Positions 6,274 to 9,176 of a stretch of 9,176 bases of DNA are shown here, in pieces. The stretch covers positions 1 through 9,176 of the forward strand of contig JALWGP010000281.1 of NCBI GenBank assembly GCA_027038775.1, given 5' to 3'. This stretch comes from Sedimenticola sp. (GTDB lineage: Bacteria; Pseudomonadota; Gammaproteobacteria; Chromatiales; Chromatiaceae). The translations under genes and the position numbers were made by a program. The notes beneath the pieces were generated by a model. That model was not told the origin of the DNA. It did not search any database and saw nothing but the letters and a program-made list of their open reading frames with translations. Each line of letters starts with the position of its first letter. Positions within the stretch are counted from its first letter, which is position 1.

Positions 6274-6893
6274 GATACAGAGCGAATCAGTCGGGTTTCA
6301 CCCTGGTGGAGATGGCCGTGGTGCTCCTGGTGATGGGGCTCGTCATCGGCGGGCTCCTGGCCACGGCTCCCGCGGTGCTGGAGAACCAGCGTTATCGTGA
6401 CGTCCGGCATGCGCTGGGGCTCATCGAAGAGGCGCTGGTCGGCTACGCGATGGCCAATGGCGGTGGCCTCCCGGCTGCAGACACCACGGGGGACGGTGTT
6501 TCGGACAGCGGGCAGGGCAGGGGTACGCTGCCCTGGAAGAGCCTGGGGCTGGATCCTGACCTGGGCCGCCGTGATCCCTGGGGCAACCCCTTCCTCTACC
6601 ACGTCGATGCCAACTGGCGGGAAACCCCTCCGCCCTCGCCGCCGAACACGGTGACCGGGCTGCGGGTGGACGACCTGTCGGGAAGCCGGCTGACGCTGAA
6701 CAACCCGGCGGCCCCGGTGGCCGTCGTGGGTTCCTTCGGCGCCAACGGGAGCGGCGATGGAGACAACGGCGACGGGGATGTCCGCTACACCAGCGACCAG
6801 TACGTGGACAACACCTTCGACGACGAACTGCGCTGGCTCTCGCGCTACGTGCTCCTCGGCAAGCTGGTGGAAGCGGGCGTCTGGCCCCAGTGA
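6270..6893 (+). CDS. Pseudopilin with canonical type IV pilin N-terminus
   Basis: 207 residues, beginning ATGA-overlapped with the previous gene. MRYRANQSG/FTLVEMAVVLLVMGLVIGG is a classic class III prepilin leader: cleavage after Gly by a prepilin peptidase, Phe at mature position 1, Glu at position 5, then the hydrophobic assembly helix. The rest is one copy of the module found twice in the preceding gene: LVGYAMANGGGLP (from residue 56), GTLPWKSLGL, the tyrosine segment FLYHVDANWRE and SRLTLNN (about 140-145). Residues 71-79 (DTTGDGVSD) form a likely calcium loop. About 158-170 is a Gly/Asp-rich loop (SGDGDNGDGD). No cysteines are seen, unlike the neighbour. It is longer than a GspH/I-type minor pseudopilin and lacks the short compact form of GspG, so whether it is the major or a minor subunit is open. 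It is the last gene of the operon. Confidence 0.88.
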   Translation: MRYRANQSGFTLVEMAVVLLVMGLVIGGLLATAPAVLENQRYRDVRHALGLIEEALVGYAMANGGGLPAADTTGDGVSDSGQGRGTLPWKSLGLDPDLGRRDPWGNPFLYHVDANWRETPPPSPPNTVTGLRVDDLSGSRLTLNNPAAPVAVVGSFGANGSGDGDNGDGDVRYTSDQYVDNTFDDELRWLSRYVLLGKLVEAGVWPQ

Positions 6894-6903
6894 CGGCTAG
6901 CCG
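6894..6903. repeat. 10-bp palindrome at the convergent gene junction
   Basis: CGGCTAGCCG is a perfect palindrome spanning the 3-bp gap between the pseudopilin stop (6891-6893) and the ABC ATPase stop (6897-6899). There is no T-run on either side, so it does not qualify as an intrinsic terminator. It may be chance. Confidence 0.5.
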
Positions 6904-7625
6904 GCAGCGCGGGTGACGATGCGCAGGTAGGCCCCTTCCAGGTTCTCCGCCCCGGTCTCTTCCAGGCACTCCCGTACCGTGCCGGTGAAGCGGAATCGGC
7001 GCTGGTGGAGTATGGCCAGGCGGTCGCATTGTGCCTCCACGTCGGGAAGCATGTGGGAGCTGTAGAACAGGGTGGTGCCCTGCTGGCGCAGCTGTTGCAG
7101 GACCTGTTTCACGCCGATGCGCGCCAGGGGATCGAGCCCGCTCATGGGTTCGTCCAGGATCAGCAGGGGCTTGTCACTGAGGAAGGCGGCCATGAGGCCG
7201 ATCTTCTGCGTCATTCCCTTGGAGAGGGCGGTGACCGGCTTGCGTAGCTGGGCGGGATCGAAGAAGAGGCTGTCGCACATCTCTTCCACGCGTGAGCGGT
7301 TCCAGCTCGTCCCGTACAGTTTCAGGAAGGCGCGCAGGTAGCCCTCCGCGCTGATCCAGGCGGGCGGCGTGAAACGTTCCGGCAGGAAGGCGATCTGGCT
7401 GCGGCTGACCGGGTCGAGGCTGGAACGGCCGAACAGCCGGATCACGCCCTGGTCCAGCCTCAGGAAGTCGAGCATGAGGCGGATCAGGGTGCTCTTGCCG
7501 GCGCCGTTGCCTCCCACCAGCGCGAAGTACTCGCCGGCCTCCACGGCCAGGGAGAGATCGTGCAGGACCTGCTGGCGGCCGAAACGCTTGTGGACTCCCA
7601 GGATGTCGATGGCTCTCTCGGTCAC
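6897..7625 (-). CDS. ABC-2 type exporter ATP-binding protein
   Basis: 242-residue cytoplasmic ATPase of the CcmA/multidrug-export type that would energise the permease encoded two genes upstream. It contains Walker A GGNGAGKST (38-46), a Q-loop region where Glu takes the Gln place (LPERF, 81-85, as is common in ABC-2 ATPases), the signature ALSKGMTQK (133-141, a relaxed form of LSGGQ), Walker B LLILDEP with D-loop SGLDP (154-166) and the switch His in SSH (191). GTG at 7625 is chosen because its frame shares GTGA with the stop of the preceding gene, and GGAGGAG lies 8 bases upstream. The reading frame continues further upstream but only as non-family sequence over the previous gene. The substrate cannot be told from the sequence. 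Confidence 0.93.
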   Translation of the reverse strand: MTERAIDILGVHKRFGRQQVLHDLSLAVEAGEYFALVGGNGAGKSTLIRLMLDFLRLDQGVIRLFGRSSLDPVSRSQIAFLPERFTPPAWISAEGYLRAFLKLYGTSWNRSRVEEMCDSLFFDPAQLRKPVTALSKGMTQKIGLMAAFLSDKPLLILDEPMSGLDPLARIGVKQVLQQLRQQGTTLFYSSHMLPDVEAQCDRLAILHQRRFRFTGTVRECLEETGAENLEGAYLRIVTRAAG

Positions 7626-8326
7626 GGTGCCTTCTCCTCCGCCTGCTGCTCCAGCCGCTGAATGAATTCCGCCAGGGTCCGTTCGTCTCTCTCCGAGGCG
7701 ATGCGTCCCTCTTCCAGCGCACGCCTCGCCATGAAGAGCGCCATCTCCACCTCGTTCGCACTGCGCAGCAGGTAGAGCTTGAGAAACCTCGCCCAGTCCG
7801 GCGCGTCCGGGGGCGCCAAGCGGTAGAGATCCTCGGCCATGGCCAGGGGCAGCCTCTTCTCCTCCAGCCGGTGCCAGGCGAGGGAGGTGGCCATGGCGAG
7901 CCAGTACCACCGATGCTGCGGATCGACCCGGAACAGCGTCCGCACCAGCCGGTACATCTGCCGCGCCCTGGCGGGTTCCGGAACGCTGCCGTAGATCATG
8001 GCTGCGAGGAAGATGGGATAGACGCTGTGTGCCATGGAGGCCTCGGCCTGCCACAGCCACTGCTGCAGCCGCCCGTAGTCGAGGTCCAGGAGCCTCAGGT
8101 CGGCGGCGGCCTGGGTGTCGAAGCCCTGCAGCCAGAGCGTGATCAGGCGTCCACCCGCTTCACCGTCCCCCAGCCCGAAGAGAGGCGCGACGGGTATCCG
8201 GGGCGCGGGGGGCAGCCGGTCGAAGAGCAACCGGTTTTCCGGCCGGGTGTGGGCCAGCCAGACGTTGGCCCCCATGACCACCAGGAGAAGGGCGAGCAGC
8301 AGTCGGCTCTGTCGGAAACGGCTCAC
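7622..8326 (-). CDS. Membrane-anchored helical protein of unknown function in ABC exporter operon
   Basis: 234 residues. One N-terminal hydrophobic helix (about 8-25, LLLALLLVVMGANVWLA) suggests an anchored or exported protein. The remainder looks mostly helical, with aromatic- and Arg-rich segments such as GRLITLWLQGFDTQ, DLDYGRLQQWLWQAE and WYWLAMATSLAWHRL. Paired-helix spacing in the second half hints at TPR-like structure, but no clear TPR consensus is seen and I do not assign a family. It sits between the permease and ATPase genes and overlaps both by four bases (GTGA at 8326-8323 and at 7625-7622), so it is very likely a subunit or partner of this transporter. GTG 8326 is the natural start: it is coupled to the permease stop, and GGAGG lies about 11 bases upstream. 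A start further upstream would overlap the permease in another frame. Confidence 0.75.
   Translation of the reverse strand: MSRFRQSRLLLALLLVVMGANVWLAHTRPENRLLFDRLPPAPRIPVAPLFGLGDGEAGGRLITLWLQGFDTQAAADLRLLDLDYGRLQQWLWQAEASMAHSVYPIFLAAMIYGSVPEPARARQMYRLVRTLFRVDPQHRWYWLAMATSLAWHRLEEKRLPLAMAEDLYRLAPPDAPDWARFLKLYLLRSANEVEMALFMARRALEEGRIASERDERTLAEFIQRLEQQAEEKAP
7634..7640 (-). promoter_or_regulatory. Ribosome-binding site for the ABC ATPase gene
   Basis: On the minus strand GGAGGAG lies 8 bases before GTG 7625, inside the end of the preceding gene. It supports the GTG start at the GTGA overlap. Confidence 0.7.
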
Positions 8327-9078
8327 GTGGCCACTTCCCTCCGGCCGAAGTCGAATCCGCCCGCCAGCAGCAGGACGAGGAGAAAGAGGGTGGTCTGCAG
8401 TGCCTGCCAGCCGAGCAGGCTCCACGGCACGCCGTGCAGGATCATGTCCGCGGTGGCGTATTCGTGCAGCGAGGGGAAGAAGTGGACCATGGCCTGCATG
8501 ACGTCGGAGAGGCTCTCGTTGAGCGTCTCGCTCTCCGTCCACTGGGCCTGGGCGAGGGCCGCGGCGTAGGCCACCATGCGCATGAAAAGGTAGAAGAGCA
8601 GCACGCTCATCACTCCGCTGCCCACGCCGGTGAGCACGCTGGCCACGAAGAGGGTGACCGCCGCCACCAGCCAGAGCTCCAGCATGAACGAGAGCATCCA
8701 CTGCAGGGTGGATATCGCCTCCGCGCCCATGGCCCAGAGCAGGACCCCGGTGGGCACGGAGAGCACCGAAGCGACGATCAGCCAGGAAAGCAAGCGCTGT
8801 CGCAGCAGGACGAGGCGCGAAAGCGGCAGGGAAAGCAGTACCTGTTCGAATCGCTCGGTGCGCTCGCGCGCCAGCGAGCTCGTCCACCAGATCACCAGGA
8901 AGATCACCAGCAGGAGCCGTACCAACCAGCTGGCAAGGGAGAGCGCGGTTTCGGTGGATTCGGTGAGCGCCACCGTGGCGCCGAAGTGGCCCACCGACCA
9001 GGAGAGCAGCAGGATGGTTCCGACAGCGTTCCAGAAACCGCGCTGGCGGTACTCCCTCAGAAAGAAGCCGGTCAGCAT
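8323..9078 (-). CDS. ABC-2 type exporter permease
   Basis: 251-residue integral membrane protein with about six hydrophobic segments (roughly 17-38, 50-66, 97-118, 128-150, 154-172 and 225-242), as expected for an ABC-2 permease. Between the second and third is the amphipathic RERTERFEQVLLSLPLSR. This matches the cytoplasmic coupling segment (E-x-x-E-x-LLS-x-P-x-SR) of this superfamily. It would pair, probably as a homodimer, with the ATPase made from the same operon. ATG 9078 is chosen because the protein then begins MLTGFFLREYRQRGF, a typical permease N-terminus, and GGAG lies 6 bases upstream. An in-frame ATG at 9165 would add 29 hydrophilic residues of unconvincing composition. The substrate is unknown; drug, lipid or polymer export are all possible. 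Confidence 0.88.
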   Translation of the reverse strand: MLTGFFLREYRQRGFWNAVGTILLLSWSVGHFGATVALTESTETALSLASWLVRLLLVIFLVIWWTSSLARERTERFEQVLLSLPLSRLVLLRQRLLSWLIVASVLSVPTGVLLWAMGAEAISTLQWMLSFMLELWLVAAVTLFVASVLTGVGSGVMSVLLFYLFMRMVAYAAALAQAQWTESETLNESLSDVMQAMVHFFPSLHEYATADMILHGVPWSLLGWQALQTTLFLLVLLLAGGFDFGRREVAT

Positions 9079-9084
9079 GGCCGG

Positions 9085-9088
9085 CTCC
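9085..9088 (-). promoter_or_regulatory. Ribosome-binding site for the ABC permease gene
   Basis: GGAG on the minus strand lies 6 bases before ATG 9078 and favours it over the in-frame ATG at 9165. I could not identify a convincing promoter in the remaining bases to the window edge. Confidence 0.5.
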
Positions 9089-9127
9089 GGCGAGGCGGTT
9101 CTTTCGGAACGGGAAGGGGAGCAGGTT

Positions 9128-9176
9128 TCATCGCGTCCAACAGGCATGCCCCGTCTTGTTGGCATTGAAGTTGCAC
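9128..9176 (-). CDS. Possible 3' end of a gene upstream of the permease
   Basis: From the window edge a minus-strand frame with mostly G/C third positions reads CNFNANKTGHACWTR and stops with TGA at 9130-9128. It would end about 50 bases before the permease start. A second minus frame is also open from the edge and ends at TGA 9074-9072, overlapping the permease ATG, which would match the overlap style of this operon, but its codon use is poor. The fragment is too short to identify. I favour the first frame weakly. Confidence 0.25.
   Translation of the reverse strand, partial: CNFNANKTGHACWTR
9137..9162. repeat. Inverted repeat upstream of the ABC operon
   Basis: CCAACA (9137-9142) and TGTTGG (9157-9162) form a perfect 6-bp inverted repeat with a 14-base spacer. 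The spacer contains the palindrome GGCATGCC (9143-9150). It lies about 60 bases before the permease start. It could be an operator, or a hairpin at the end of an upstream gene, but no T-run follows and chance is not excluded. Confidence 0.35.

Noticed and set aside
6894..6903. Intrinsic terminator at the convergent junction
   Set aside because: The palindrome has only a 5-bp half-arm with no loop and no T-run on either strand.
7626..8060. Upstream extension of the ABC ATPase frame
   Set aside because: The extra sequence overlaps the anchored-protein gene in another frame and has no ABC features; the family N-terminus begins at GTG 7625.
8327..8887. Upstream extension of the anchored helical protein frame beyond GTG 8326
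   Set aside because: The added sequence is out-of-frame permease DNA giving an Ala/Arg/Gly-rich peptide; the membrane anchor and ribosome-binding site fit the GTG start.
8434..9168. 244-codon plus-strand open frame opposite the permease
   Set aside because: Gln/His/Glu/Gly-rich product is the expected antisense image of a Leu/Val-rich membrane protein.

Overview
This is a GC-rich (roughly two-thirds G+C by eye), gene-dense piece of a proteobacterial chromosome. The gene families (GspE/GspF, MSHA-type or type II secretion-type assembly genes, small pseudopilins, an ABC-2 exporter) and the strong G/C third-codon bias point to a gamma- or betaproteobacterium. Genus cannot be decided from the sequence. 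No tRNA, rRNA, CRISPR array, insertion sequence or phage gene is visible, and there is no gene-free stretch longer than about 100 bases.

Left block (positions 2-6893, + strand): one compact operon of seven genes, almost all touching or overlapping. It encodes a type IV pilus / type II secretion-like filament machine. In order it has a GspE/PilB/MshE-type assembly ATPase (5' end cut by the window edge), a GspF/PilC/MshG-type polytopic platform protein, a bitopic GspL- or PilM/PilN-like protein with a long cytoplasmic head, a small PilO/GspM-like bitopic protein, an exported PilP/GspC/MshK-like protein with an acidic tail, a large pseudopilin that lacks the conserved Glu at mature position 5, and a smaller canonical pseudopilin with it. 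The ATPase and platform protein would power and seat assembly. The L-, O- and P-like proteins would link the inner membrane to an outer-membrane secretin that must be encoded elsewhere, probably upstream. The two pseudopilins would form a short filament or tip. No secretin, prepilin peptidase or obvious major pilin is in the window. The genes from the third onward look like a lineage-specific, little-characterised version of the machine.

The most interesting sequence is in the two pseudopilin genes. They share a recognisable globular module, and the larger one carries two diverged copies, so there are three copies across two adjacent genes. Two of the three copies carry a D-x-[D/T]-x-D-G-x-x-D loop that looks like a calcium site.

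Right block (6897-9078, - strand): a convergent three-gene operon with GTGA start/stop overlaps, encoding an ABC-2 type exporter: a polytopic permease, a membrane-anchored helical protein of unknown function, and the ATPase. Its last gene ends 3 bp from the end of the pilus operon with no recognisable terminator between them. The last ~98 bp at the right edge hold the permease ribosome-binding site and possibly the 3' end of another upstream gene.
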